DNA from: Henriciella aquimarina
GTDB taxonomy: Bacteria; Pseudomonadota; Alphaproteobacteria; Caulobacterales; Hyphomonadaceae
Length of the DNA stretch: 64,000 nt
Direction of reading: 5' to 3'
NCBI RefSeq assembly: GCF_002088975.1
Contig: NZ_NCST01000038.1
Location: 1-64,000 of the forward strand
Made by a program: the position numbers and the translations under genes. The notes below the pieces were generated by a model. It was given only the letters and a program-made list of their open reading frames with translations. It was not told the DNA's origin and ran no database searches. How positions within the stretch are numbered: position 1 is the stretch's first letter; each line of letters opens with the position of its first letter. Positions 43,684 to 52,490 of the stretch are shown here, piece after piece.

Positions 43684-45272
43684 GAGTAGCACCTCTTCAA
43701 TTCGCCCTGCATCTCAGCAGCCGGTGAGCAAGCGGCAGCCACCCAGTCCGGATCTGTGGTCATCCTGGTGAAGGCCGCCGCATCCATCGGTCTGGCGAAA
43801 TAGAATCCCTGGAAGCTCGTGCAGCCCATGAGCGCGAGCGTGTCGACTTCCTCGCGCCGCTCCACGCCTTCAGCCAGCGCCGAGATGCCGAGCCCGGAGG
43901 CCAGCTCCAGCAGGGCCTTGCAGATGGCCCGGCTCTCGCTGCTCTGATCGACATGCGAGACGAATTCGCGGTCGATCTTCAATTTGGTGAAAGGCAGGTT
44001 TTTCAGATAGCTCAGGCTGGAATAGCCCGCGCCGAAATCATCGATGGCCAGACTGAACCCGGCCTCGCGCAGGCTACGGAAAAGCTTCAGCGTCAGCGCC
44101 GAATCTTCCATGGCGGCCGTTTCAGTCAGCTCAAGCTCGATATTCGACGGCGCCAGACCGTGGTTCTTCACCGTGCGCTCGATGACGGTCTTCAAGTCCG
44201 GGTTCTGCAGCTGACGCGCCGAGAGATTGATCGCCATCCGGAAGTCCGTATGCCCGGCAGTGCGCCACTCGCGCAGCTGCCGGCAAGCGGTATTCAGCAC
44301 CCAGACACCGACATCCTGCATCAGGCCGGTCTCTTCCAGGATCGGAACGAATTCCGCCGGAGACACAGCCCCCAGTTGCGGATGGCTCCAGCGCAACAGG
44401 GCTTCGGCGCCGGAGACGCGCATCCCGGCGGTGTCGATGAAGGGCTGGTAGTGCAAGGCCAGTTCACCCTTGCCGATCGCCTGACGCAGATCCTGTTCAA
44501 GCGCGAAACGGCGCCGCATATCGGTCATGGGCTGCCTGCTGCCCGGCGCGCCCGAAGCACCGGCCTGACCGCCCGGCCTTGCCAGCGAGGCCAGCGCCCG
44601 GCTGATCAGCTCCGCCGGCGTTTCCGGCTCCTCGCTCGTTTCGGCGTAGCCGGTTTCCAGTTCGGGCTCGATCGCGAAGGCGTCGCCGCGGATCTGCTGG
44701 GTCAGGGCATAGGCCAGCGCCTGAAGCTCCGCCTTTGCCGTTTGCAGATCGCCAGGGCCGCCAAACCAGATGGCAAAGCAGTTTCGCTCGACCCGGGCCA
44801 GATAGCGTGTTTTCCCAAGCGCTGTCTCCAGACGCTGATGGAAGGCGTTCAGGAACCGGTCAGCCACCGCGACGTCGAACGCGGCCATCCGGTCATAATT
44901 CGCAATCCGGATCACCCCGAGAAGGGTCGGCGACAGCGCCGGCGTCAACTCGCGCGACAGGACAGAAACGAGCGTCTCACGACCGGCCAGACCGGGCGCA
45001 GAAGGGGCATCCTCATCGCTTGGCGCATGGGGCTTTTGAGCCGAGGCGTTAGCCATCTGCGCGCCCAGAAAACGTGACCGGCTTCTGAGAAGCAGCGTGA
45101 TCAGCAAGGCGGAGATGGCTGCGAGAGCATAAGCGGCGACCTGGTGGGCCGCCTGCGGCATGGGAACGAGCAAGAGCGCCAGCGCGCCGAAGGCCACCGC
45201 AAACACCGTGCACGACCGCCAGTTTTCCGGCTGTCTGGCGCCGGCAGATATCTGGCCGATCAAACGCTTCAT
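43680..45272 (-). CDS. Membrane EAL phosphodiesterase with degenerate GGDEF
   Basis: This is a protein of about 530 residues. Two membrane segments lie near the N-terminus (CTVFAVAFGALALLLVPM and YALAAISALLITLLLR). A GGDEF-like domain follows, but its active-site loop reads RVERNCFAIWFGG, so it is inactive as a cyclase. The EAL domain (about 265-515) is intact: ALHYQPFIDTAGMRVSGAEA (with EALLRW), ELELTETAAM, IDDFGAGYSSLSYL and LAEGVE. It should hydrolyse cyclic di-GMP. It is the first gene of the kinase/FHA operon. Start is ATG 45272; a TTG at 45293 is also in frame. Confidence 0.9.
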   Translation of the reverse strand: MKRLIGQISAGARQPENWRSCTVFAVAFGALALLLVPMPQAAHQVAAYALAAISALLITLLLRSRSRFLGAQMANASAQKPHAPSDEDAPSAPGLAGRETLVSVLSRELTPALSPTLLGVIRIANYDRMAAFDVAVADRFLNAFHQRLETALGKTRYLARVERNCFAIWFGGPGDLQTAKAELQALAYALTQQIRGDAFAIEPELETGYAETSEEPETPAELISRALASLARPGGQAGASGAPGSRQPMTDMRRRFALEQDLRQAIGKGELALHYQPFIDTAGMRVSGAEALLRWSHPQLGAVSPAEFVPILEETGLMQDVGVWVLNTACRQLREWRTAGHTDFRMAINLSARQLQNPDLKTVIERTVKNHGLAPSNIELELTETAAMEDSALTLKLFRSLREAGFSLAIDDFGAGYSSLSYLKNLPFTKLKIDREFVSHVDQSSESRAICKALLELASGLGISALAEGVERREEVDTLALMGCTSFQGFYFARPMDAAAFTRMTTDPDWVAAACSPAAEMQGELKRCYS

Positions 45273-45491
45273 TACCCTGCCATATTCACTCAACTTTCAA
45301 CAGACTGGACCAGAACCTTCAAATATCGATTAATTTTTTCGGTGGAGTTGGCAGGCATTCTTAATCCCCGCCTGCAGCATTTGTTACGAATAGCCACCGA
45401 AGCGCCCGGATGCCATCCGCTCGAAGGACAGCCCGCCGAAAACCGGAAATTGGCGCTATTCCTGTGCGCTTGCCTGCGATAGGGAAGCGCC

Positions 45492-46505
45492 ATGATGAAA
45501 CAGACCGGATCGTTCGAAACCGCCCTTCGCCAAGCCATCGACAGCAAGACCAAGCCTGTCGGCTCCCTCGGAGACATGGAAGCTCTGGCCGCCCGGATCG
45601 CCCGGATTCAGGGCTCGCTCGTACCGGTGGCCGAGACCTGCCGGCTGACCATCTTCGCCGGCGATCACGGCATGGCCCGGGCCGGCGTGTCGGCTTATCC
45701 GCAGGATGTCACCCGGCAGATGGTCCTGAACTTCCTTGAAGGCGGCGCGGCCGCGACAGTGTTCGCGCGCACGCTGGGCATCGATGTCCAGGTTGCCGAT
45801 TGCGGCGTGGCGGGCGACGCGATCAAGCATCCGGACCTGCTTTCGTACCGGGTGGCCGCAGGGACCGCCAACGCGATAGACGGCCCGGCCATGAGCGCCG
45901 CAGAAAGAGATCGGGCCTTCGAGACAGGACGCGCGCTGGGTGCCGAAGGCGACCACCATGCCGCCTGTTTCGGCGAAATGGGCATCGGCAACACCTCCTC
46001 GGCGAGCCTCGTCGCGGCAAAGATCCTCGGAGAGCCTGTGACGGGCCTTGTCGGGCGCGGGACCGGGCTTGAAGGTGACGCGCTGGACCGGAAGCGCGCG
46101 CTTCTGGTTCAGGCCGCAGGCCGCACCCCGGACACGCTCGATGCGCAAACCGCCCTCATGGAGTATGCCGGTTTCGAGATTGTCACCATGGCGGGCGCCA
46201 TGACCGGCGCGTCGGAGGCCGGCAAGATGGTCCTCGTCGACGGCTTCATCGCGACGGTGGCCGCGCTCTGCGCCCGCGAAATCGCACCCGGCTGCGAGGC
46301 CGCCTTCATCTTCGCGCACCGCTCTGCCGAAGCCGGGCATGGCCGCATCCTCGACGCGCTCGAGGCAAAGCCCCTGCTGGACCTCGATATGCGGCTCGGC
46401 GAAGGCACAGGCGCCCTGCTCGCCTGGCCGCTCGTGCAAGCCGCCGCGGCCATGCTGCGCGACATGGCGAGCTTTGACAGCGCCGGGGTCAGCGGCCCGG
46501 CATGA
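45492..46505 (+). CDS. cobT: Nicotinate-nucleotide:dimethylbenzimidazole phosphoribosyltransferase
   Basis: This 337-residue cytoplasmic enzyme activates the lower-ligand base DMB to alpha-ribazole phosphate for B12 assembly. Length and sequence are typical: SKTKPVGSLGDMEALAARIA at the start, FAGDHGMARAGVSAYPQDVT, EMGIGNTSSASLVAA, and the catalytic-Glu region MRLGEGTGALLAWPLVQAAA near the end. It overlaps cobS by 4 bases. It is the first gene of the cobT-cobS-phosphatase-cobO operon and is divergent from the EAL gene. No cobalamin riboswitch is visible before it. Confidence 0.96.
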   Translation: MMKQTGSFETALRQAIDSKTKPVGSLGDMEALAARIARIQGSLVPVAETCRLTIFAGDHGMARAGVSAYPQDVTRQMVLNFLEGGAAATVFARTLGIDVQVADCGVAGDAIKHPDLLSYRVAAGTANAIDGPAMSAAERDRAFETGRALGAEGDHHAACFGEMGIGNTSSASLVAAKILGEPVTGLVGRGTGLEGDALDRKRALLVQAAGRTPDTLDAQTALMEYAGFEIVTMAGAMTGASEAGKMVLVDGFIATVAALCAREIAPGCEAAFIFAHRSAEAGHGRILDALEAKPLLDLDMRLGEGTGALLAWPLVQAAAAMLRDMASFDSAGVSGPA

Positions 46506-47260
46506 AGGATGAGCTCGCCAAGCTGGCGCTTGCCATCCAGTTCCTGACACGCCTGCCCCTGCCCGCGAAGATCGGCTACACGCCGGAACGTCTGGCCGCG
46601 ACGCCAGCCTATTACCCGCTGGTCGGGCTGATGATTGGCGCGATCTGCGCCGGCGCTTACTGGCTGGCGGCACTCGCCCTGCCACAGATGGTGTCTGTAA
46701 TCGTCGCCCTCGGCACCGGCCTGATCCTGACAGGGGCCTTCCATGAAGACGGGCTGGCCGACACCTTCGATGGCATTGGCGGCGGCCTGACACGGGAAAA
46801 GACGCTCGCCATCATGAAGGACAGCCGCATCGGCACCTATGGCACCGCCGCGCTGGTCGTCATCCTTCTGCTGAAAGCGACCGCCCTCTCCTCCATGCCG
46901 GTCTGGCTGACATTTGCCGCTTTCATTGCCGCCCATGGCCTGTCGCGGCTTTCGGCGGTGATGGTGATCGCGACGAGCCGCTATGTGCGCGACGAAGGCA
47001 CCGGCAAGCCTGTCGCGAGAGGCTTGTCTCACGCGGGACTGACCATGGCCTGCCTGACGGGCGCGCTGGTCATTGTCCTCTGGCCATTGGTCCAGCCTTT
47101 CCCGGCCATGCTCGCCGGGCTGGGCGGGCTGGCGCTTGGACATATCCTCATGCGCCTGTTCTTCGAAAACAAGCTCGGCGGCTATACCGGCGATACGCTG
47201 GGCGCGGTGCAGCAGCTCAGCGAAACGGGCTTCTATCTGGGGCTGCTGATATGGCTGTAA
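46502..47260 (+). CDS. cobS: Adenosylcobinamide-GDP ribazoletransferase (cobalamin synthase)
   Basis: This 252-residue inner-membrane enzyme joins adenosylcobinamide-GDP to alpha-ribazole (phosphate), the nucleotide-loop step of B12 synthesis. It has about six membrane segments. The acidic motif GAFHEDGLADTFDGIGGGLT, then KDSRIGTYGTAALV, binds the metal and substrate and is intact. FLTRLPLPAKIGYTPE near the N-terminus is diagnostic. It overlaps cobT by 4 bases and the following phosphatase gene by 10 bases. Confidence 0.95.
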   Translation: MKDELAKLALAIQFLTRLPLPAKIGYTPERLAATPAYYPLVGLMIGAICAGAYWLAALALPQMVSVIVALGTGLILTGAFHEDGLADTFDGIGGGLTREKTLAIMKDSRIGTYGTAALVVILLLKATALSSMPVWLTFAAFIAAHGLSRLSAVMVIATSRYVRDEGTGKPVARGLSHAGLTMACLTGALVIVLWPLVQPFPAMLAGLGGLALGHILMRLFFENKLGGYTGDTLGAVQQLSETGFYLGLLIWL

Positions 47261-47769
47261 CGCTGCTGCGCCATACACAGCCCGCCGCAGAGCCCGGCCT
47301 CTGTTATGGGGCAAGCGACCTGACCCTGGCGGCCAGTTTCCCGGATGAAGCCGAAGCCCTGATCCCGGCTCTGCCTGCGACCGACCGGATCGTCACCAGC
47401 CCGCTCTTCCGCTGCCGGGTGCTGGCGGAGCGCCTGTCCGGGCATTTCGGCTGCCGGCTGAACGAAGATCCCCGCCTCAAGGAAATGGATTTCGGCCAGT
47501 GGGAAGGCCGGCCATGGGCCGACATCCCGCCTGTCGAAATCAATGCCTGGGCAAGCGACTTCCTGCAGGCGCGTCCGCATGGCGGGGAGAGTGTCGCAAT
47601 GTTGCGCAAACGCACGCTCGAGGCATTGGAAGAGTACCGGTCTCTCGATGGCCATACCTTGATTGTTACCCATGCCGGCGTCATCAAGGCCGCCCTTGCC
47701 GCTGACGAGACCGCCGAAAGCCATGCCGCTTCGATCGGGTTCAGCGGCTTCGTGACGCTGATCGACTGA
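47251..47769 (+). CDS. cobC: Histidine phosphatase, probable alpha-ribazole phosphatase
   Basis: This 172-residue member of the phosphoglycerate-mutase-like histidine phosphatases has the catalytic motif LLRHTQPA at residues 5-12, the second His in IVTHAGVIKAA near the C-terminus, and the motif FGQWEGRPWADI with the acid/base Glu. By position between cobS and cobO it should remove phosphate from alpha-ribazole phosphate or cobalamin phosphate. The gene name follows the Salmonella CobC usage; the family has other members, so context decides the call. Confidence 0.85.
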   Translation: MAVTLLRHTQPAAEPGLCYGASDLTLAASFPDEAEALIPALPATDRIVTSPLFRCRVLAERLSGHFGCRLNEDPRLKEMDFGQWEGRPWADIPPVEINAWASDFLQARPHGGESVAMLRKRTLEALEEYRSLDGHTLIVTHAGVIKAALAADETAESHAASIGFSGFVTLID

Positions 47770-47780
47770 AAGGAACGCCC

Positions 47781-48383
47781 ATGCCCACCGCAGAGAACCA
47801 CACTGACAAGATGAAGGCGCTTCAGGCCGAACAGCGCAAGAAGACTTCCGATGCGCGCGATCCGGGCCGTGGTCTCGTCCTGGTTCACACCGGCAATGGC
47901 AAGGGCAAGTCGAGCTCGGCCTTCGGCGTCATTGTCCGAGCCCTTGGCTGGAAGCAGAAAGTCGGCATCGTCCAGTTCATCAAGGGCAAGTGGATCACCG
48001 GCGAGAAGCAGTTCTTCATGAAATTCGACGACCAGATCGACTGGCACACCATGGGGGAAGGCTTCACCTGGGACACCCAGGACCGGGACCGCGACATCGC
48101 CGCTGCCGAATCGGCCTTCGCGCGGGCGAGCGAGATGATGCAGAGCGGCGAGTATGACCTCATCGTCCTGGACGAGATCAATATCGCCCTGCGTTACGAC
48201 TATCTCGATATCGAGACCGTGCTGGATGCCCTGAAGGCGCGCTCCGACCGTACCAGCGTCATCCTCACCGGCCGCGATGCCAAGCCTGAGCTGTGCGATT
48301 ACGCCGATCTCGTCAGCGAGATGACCGAGGTGAAGCACCCCTTCAAGGCCGGCATAAAGGCCCAGCGCGGCATCGATTTCTAG
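47781..48383 (+). CDS. cobO: Corrinoid adenosyltransferase
   Basis: This 200-residue cytoplasmic enzyme transfers the adenosyl group from ATP to cob(I)alamin or cob(I)yrinic acid a,c-diamide (CobO/BtuR/CobA type). The P-loop is GLVLVHTGNGKGKSSSAFGV; KVGIVQFIKGKWITGEKQFF and GEGFTWDTQDRDRD are family hallmarks, as is DLIVLDEINIALRYDYLD. It lies 11 bases after the phosphatase gene and ends the first cob operon. The riboswitch for the second operon starts about 75 bases downstream. Confidence 0.96.
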   Translation: MPTAENHTDKMKALQAEQRKKTSDARDPGRGLVLVHTGNGKGKSSSAFGVIVRALGWKQKVGIVQFIKGKWITGEKQFFMKFDDQIDWHTMGEGFTWDTQDRDRDIAAAESAFARASEMMQSGEYDLIVLDEINIALRYDYLDIETVLDALKARSDRTSVILTGRDAKPELCDYADLVSEMTEVKHPFKAGIKAQRGIDF

Positions 48384-48456
48384 ATCCTGCCCTTGCGGCA
48401 GCGCGATGGCTGCGCCTATTGACAGACCTTCGCGCTTGCAACATCAGAGCGCTCAG

Positions 48457-48614
48457 ATGGTGCCCCTGACAGGGGGCTAAGAGGGAAGCCGGTGTAAATC
48501 CGGTGCTGTACCCGCAACTGTCAGCCAGGAGCTGATGGCCACTCATACCACTGGAGCTTGCCGCTCCGGGAAGGTCGGCCAAAAGCAATGATCGGCGAGC
48601 CAGGAGACCTGCCA
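48457..48614 (+). ncRNA. Cobalamin riboswitch
   Basis: The region has the conserved cobalamin riboswitch parts in order: a paired TGCCCC/GGGG start stem with the AAGAGGGAA core (48479-48487), CCGGTGTAAATCCGG, the CCCGCAACTGT core, a variable arm with GAGCTTGCCGCTC, GGGAAGGTCGGCC, and the B12 box GAGCCAGGAGACCTGCC (48597-48613). It is oriented toward btuB. Binding of adenosylcobalamin should repress the btuB operon. The expression platform probably lies in the following 60 bases (hairpins GAGAC/GTCTC and AGGCA/TGCCT with a short T-run). Confidence 0.95.
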
Positions 48615-48656
48615 TCGCGTCGTTCGTCCGGAGACCGGGGAAAGTCTCAGCGGGCG

Positions 48657-48680
48657 GGAAGGCACCTGCCTCTCCTTTTG
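48657..48680 (+). terminator. Possible attenuator hairpin of the riboswitch
   Basis: AGGCA-CC-TGCCT (48660-48671), extended by flanking GG/CC pairs, is followed by CTCCTTTTG. It lies about 45 bases after the B12 box and about 120 bases before the btuB start. This is the best candidate for a transcription terminator in the riboswitch platform, though the T-run is short. Confidence 0.4.
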
Positions 48681-48797
48681 TAACGACATCCGAAAAACCG
48701 GCCTGGCCGCCCGCATGGCATCTGCTCATGAGGCCAGAATTTGTCGTTATGAAGCGCACCTGTCTGTCGGGCGGCGGGGTGCCATGAGGGGAAACCC

Positions 48798-50645
48798 ATG
48801 TCGTACAGAACAGCTCTTCTGGGCGCTGTTGCCATCTCCATCGTCTCGCCTGCCATCGCGCAGGCCGCCGATGACGGTGAAACCAAACTCGGCCCAATCA
48901 TCGTGGAGGGCTCGCGCCTCAACCAGACGGCCACGGAAGTCGGCTCCAGCGTCAGCATCATCTCCGAAGAGGACCTTGAAAAGCTCGACTTCGATTTCGC
49001 GCTGGACGCCGTCGCCAATGCGCCCGGCGTGACGATCAACCAGAACGGTGCCTATGGCGGTTCGGCCAGCGTACGCATACGCGGCGCCTCAAGCGGACAG
49101 ACGCTGGTGCTGATCGATGGCGTGCCTGTCGGCGACCCGTCGACCACGGATGGCAGCTTCAATTTCGCCTTCCTGGACACCGCGAACATTAAACGCATCG
49201 AAGTGCTCAAAGGCCCGCAATCGACGCTCTGGGGATCCGACGCCATCGGCGGTGTTGTCTCCATTCTCACCAAGGATCCCGACGAAGGCTTCGGCGGCAG
49301 CGCCTTTGGCGAATACGGCTCATACAACACCTGGCGGGGCGGCGCGTCGATCGAGAACGCCAATGAGATCGGGGATTTCCGCCTCTCGGCCACGGGCATC
49401 ACTACGGACGGCATCTCGAAAGCCGACGAGGACAATGGCAATTCCGAAGACGATGGTTATGAGTCCACAACGCTGTCTGCCAAGGGCGGCCTCAACCTGC
49501 CGAACAAGGCGCGGCTTGAGACCACCATCCTCTGGAATGACGCGGAGTCGGAATATGACAGCTATGCTGCCGGCACGCAGGGCAGCGTCGCCGATGGCGA
49601 CGAAGTCACCCAGAACGAGACCCTGTCAGGCAATGTGTCGCTGAAACTGCCGCTGCTCGATGACCGCTTCAAGAACCTGTTCATGGTCGGGTATTCCGAT
49701 ATCGAGCGGGAGAATTTCACAGACGGCGCGCAAAGCTATTATGCCGAGGGCGACCGCACGCTCTACCGCTATCAGGGCACGTTCGAGGTCAACGACATGA
49801 ACACCCTCTCCTTCGGCGCCGAGCGCGAAGAGACCACGGCAAACGATGACGACACGGCGATAGACAGCCTGTTTGCCCTCTACGAGCTCAAACCGGTCGA
49901 GACGCTCACCCTGACCGCCGGCCTGCGCAATGACGATGACGACCGGTTCGGCTCGGAGACGACGGCACGCGTGGCCGCGGCATGGAACCCGACCGACCAG
50001 ATCACGGTGCGCTCCAGCTGGGGCGAGGGCTTCAAGGCACCGAGCCTCTATCAGACGACCTATATCTGCACCTTCTGCGGGCTCACCGAACCGAATACGG
50101 ACCTTCAGCCGGAAACCTCCGAAGCCTTCGATATCGGGATCGACTGGCGCTCCGCCGATGGGCGGGCCGAAGCCGGCATCACCTATTTCGATCAGGATAC
50201 GGAGAACATGATCGATTTCTCCTACACCGCCGGCTACGACAATATCGCCCAGGTGGAGTCGAAGGGTGTCGAACTGTTCGGGGGCTACGCGCTGACCGAC
50301 TGGCTGAACGTCTCGGCCAACTACGCCTATATCGATGCCGAGGACGGCGATGGCAACGAACTCACCCGCATTCCGGAGCATTCCGGCGACGTGACGGTCG
50401 CGGTCGATCCCGATGGCCCGCTCTCGGGCGCCGTGCTGGTGCGTTATAATGGCGACGAGTCCAACACCGACGGCACCACGCTGGACGGCTGGACACGGGT
50501 CGACCTCACCGGCAGTTATGAGCTGAGCGAGCGCGTCGAACTCTATGGCCGCGTCGAGAACCTCTTCGATGAGGATTATCAGCAGATCCTCGGCTATGGC
50601 ACGCCCGGCCTTTCCGGCTCGGTCGGCCTGAGGCTGCGCTACTAG
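48798..50645 (+). CDS. btuB: TonB-dependent vitamin B12 receptor
   Basis: This 615-residue outer-membrane receptor for cobalamin has BtuB-like length. The signal peptide ends at IAQAA, followed by GPIIVEGSRLNQTATEVGSS as TonB-box region. The plug has IRGASSGQTLVLIDGVPVGD and IKRIEVLKGPQSTLWGSDAI, which match BtuB. The barrel carries calcium-site-like acidic repeats and closes with GSVGLRLRY. It is directly downstream of a cobalamin riboswitch and upstream of btuF, which fixes the ligand class. ATG 48798 has GAGGGG upstream. Confidence 0.95.
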   Translation: MSYRTALLGAVAISIVSPAIAQAADDGETKLGPIIVEGSRLNQTATEVGSSVSIISEEDLEKLDFDFALDAVANAPGVTINQNGAYGGSASVRIRGASSGQTLVLIDGVPVGDPSTTDGSFNFAFLDTANIKRIEVLKGPQSTLWGSDAIGGVVSILTKDPDEGFGGSAFGEYGSYNTWRGGASIENANEIGDFRLSATGITTDGISKADEDNGNSEDDGYESTTLSAKGGLNLPNKARLETTILWNDAESEYDSYAAGTQGSVADGDEVTQNETLSGNVSLKLPLLDDRFKNLFMVGYSDIERENFTDGAQSYYAEGDRTLYRYQGTFEVNDMNTLSFGAEREETTANDDDTAIDSLFALYELKPVETLTLTAGLRNDDDDRFGSETTARVAAAWNPTDQITVRSSWGEGFKAPSLYQTTYICTFCGLTEPNTDLQPETSEAFDIGIDWRSADGRAEAGITYFDQDTENMIDFSYTAGYDNIAQVESKGVELFGGYALTDWLNVSANYAYIDAEDGDGNELTRIPEHSGDVTVAVDPDGPLSGAVLVRYNGDESNTDGTTLDGWTRVDLTGSYELSERVELYGRVENLFDEDYQQILGYGTPGLSGSVGLRLRY

Positions 50646-50655
50646 AGGCCCCCGC

Positions 50656-51504
50656 ATGTCGAGACTGATGATCCTCTCTCTCCTCATCGCGATCGGGCTA
50701 GCGGCCTGCGGCGCCCCCTCAGCGCCGGAGAACAGAAACGGCAGCCGCCCGATGCGAGTCGTCAGTCTCGACTACTGCGCCGACCAGTACGTCCTGAAGC
50801 TCGCCGACCGCGAGCAGATCCTTGCCATATCGCCCGACGCGACACGGCACTTTTCCTATATGCGAGACGAAGCTGCCGGGGTGCCGACGGTGCGGCCCGT
50901 CGCCGAAGACGTCCTCATCCTGAAGCCCGATCTGGTCGTGCGCTCCTATGGCGGCGGCCCGAATGCCGAAGCCTTTTTTGAGCGGGCCGGCGTGCCCGTT
51001 CTCCAGGTCGGCTGGACATCCAATGTCGACAGTGAAGAAGTCGGCTCAATCCCGAGCCTTATCCAGCACATGGCCGACGGCCTCGGCCAGAGTGATCGCG
51101 GACGCGAGCTGGTGGTCGAGTTCCGCAGCCGCCTCGCTGCTCTCAATCGCAAGACCGATGGCGAGACCGCACTTTACCTGACACCCGCCGGCGTCACGAG
51201 CGGACCGGGCTCCATGGTGCATGAAATGCTCGAAGAAGCCGGTTTCGAGAACTTCCAGAAACAACCTGGCTGGCGCTCCATCCCGCTCGAACGCCTGGCC
51301 TATGAGCAGCCCGACATCGTTGCCGCCGCCTTCTTCGACCAGCTTACCAACCACCCCGATTCCTGGAGCCCGATGAAACACCCCGTGGCCGAACGCCAGC
51401 TGGAGCCGGACAAGGTCGTGCCCCTGAAGGGCGCCTGGACCGCCTGCGGGGGCTGGTTCATCATGGATGCCATCGAAGCGCTGGCCGAAGGAGGCGAGTC
51501 GTGA
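50656..51504 (+). CDS. btuF: Corrinoid ABC transporter substrate-binding lipoprotein
   Basis: This 282-residue protein begins with a lipoprotein signal (LLIAIGLAACG, Cys at about 19). The mature part is a class III periplasmic binding protein: MRVVSLDYCADQYVLKLADR, DVLILKPDLVVRSYGGG and LERLAYEQPDIVAAAFFDQL. It binds corrinoid delivered by BtuB and passes it to BtuCD. It follows btuB by 10 bases and overlaps btuC by 4 bases. Confidence 0.9.
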   Translation: MSRLMILSLLIAIGLAACGAPSAPENRNGSRPMRVVSLDYCADQYVLKLADREQILAISPDATRHFSYMRDEAAGVPTVRPVAEDVLILKPDLVVRSYGGGPNAEAFFERAGVPVLQVGWTSNVDSEEVGSIPSLIQHMADGLGQSDRGRELVVEFRSRLAALNRKTDGETALYLTPAGVTSGPGSMVHEMLEEAGFENFQKQPGWRSIPLERLAYEQPDIVAAAFFDQLTNHPDSWSPMKHPVAERQLEPDKVVPLKGAWTACGGWFIMDAIEALAEGGES

Positions 51505-52490
51505 CGAGCCGCCTGCTTCTCCCGGGCCTGATCGCCGCCAGCCTGCTGGCCATCTTCGCCGCCTGCCTGCTCGGTTCGACGCCCCTGCCTGCCGACCGCG
51601 TCCTGAGCGCTCTTTTCGGTGGCGCCGATGTCGGCGACAGGCTCGTCGTCTGGCAAATCCGTCTGCCGCGGGCGCTGGCGGCTTTCATAACCGGTGCCGC
51701 GCTCGGTATCAGCGGGGCGGCCCTGCAGGGGCTGTTGCGCAACCCGCTTGCCGAACCGGGCGTGCTCGGCGTGTCGGCCTCGGCGTCCCTCTTTGCAACC
51801 GTCTCGCTCTATTATGGCTTTGCCGCGCTCTCGCCCTGGGTCCTCCCCCTCGCCGCCATTGCCGGTGCACTGGCAGCGACCGCGCTCATCGCGCTGGCCG
51901 CCATCCGCACCCGCTCCGTCGTGACGCTCATCCTGATCGGGGTCGGCCTCTCCAGTTTTTCGGGTGCCGCAATGAGCCTGCTCATGAACCTCGCACCCAA
52001 CCCCTTCTCGCTGTCCGACATGATCAACTGGATGCTGGGCTCGGTCGCCAATCGCAGCTTTGAGGAAGTTGGCCTTGCCGCGCCCTTCCTGATTGCCGGG
52101 GCCGCCATCCTGCTCGCTTCCCGGCGGGGCCTGTCGGCTCTGACCCTTGGCGAGGAAGCCGCGAGCGGGGTTGGCCTCAACCTGCGCAACCAGCGCATCC
52201 TGACGGTCCTCGGCGCCGGCCTCGCCACTGGCGGATCGGTGGCGCTCGCCGGGGCCATCGGCTTTGTCGGCATTGTCGCGCCGCACCTCATCCGCCCCTT
52301 CGTGAAGCATGACCCGGCCCGCTCCCTCATTCCGTCGGCGCTGCTCGCCGGGCTTATCCTGGTCGTGGCGGATATCGGCGTCCGGCTGCTGCCGACCTCG
52401 AACGAATTGAAGCTCGGCGTTGTCGCCGCCCTGATCGGCGCGCCCGCCTTCGTGTGGATCGCGATGAGGAGGCGCACGCTCAATGGCTGA
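51501..52490 (+). CDS. btuC: Corrinoid ABC transporter permease
   Basis: This 329-residue inner-membrane permease of the FecCD/BtuC family has about ten membrane segments. WQIRLPRALAAFITGAALGI, GISGAALQGLLRNPLAEPGV and GAIGFVGIVAPHLIRPFVKH (the coupling-helix region) are the family marks. It overlaps both btuF and btuD, which places it in the B12 import operon. Confidence 0.95.
   Translation: MTSRLLLPGLIAASLLAIFAACLLGSTPLPADRVLSALFGGADVGDRLVVWQIRLPRALAAFITGAALGISGAALQGLLRNPLAEPGVLGVSASASLFATVSLYYGFAALSPWVLPLAAIAGALAATALIALAAIRTRSVVTLILIGVGLSSFSGAAMSLLMNLAPNPFSLSDMINWMLGSVANRSFEEVGLAAPFLIAGAAILLASRRGLSALTLGEEAASGVGLNLRNQRILTVLGAGLATGGSVALAGAIGFVGIVAPHLIRPFVKHDPARSLIPSALLAGLILVVADIGVRLLPTSNELKLGVVAALIGAPAFVWIAMRRRTLNG

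Noticed and set aside
45273-45491. Second cobalamin riboswitch before cobT
   Set aside because: No B12 box (GCCAGGAGACC-like) or AAGAGGGAA core is visible in this region.
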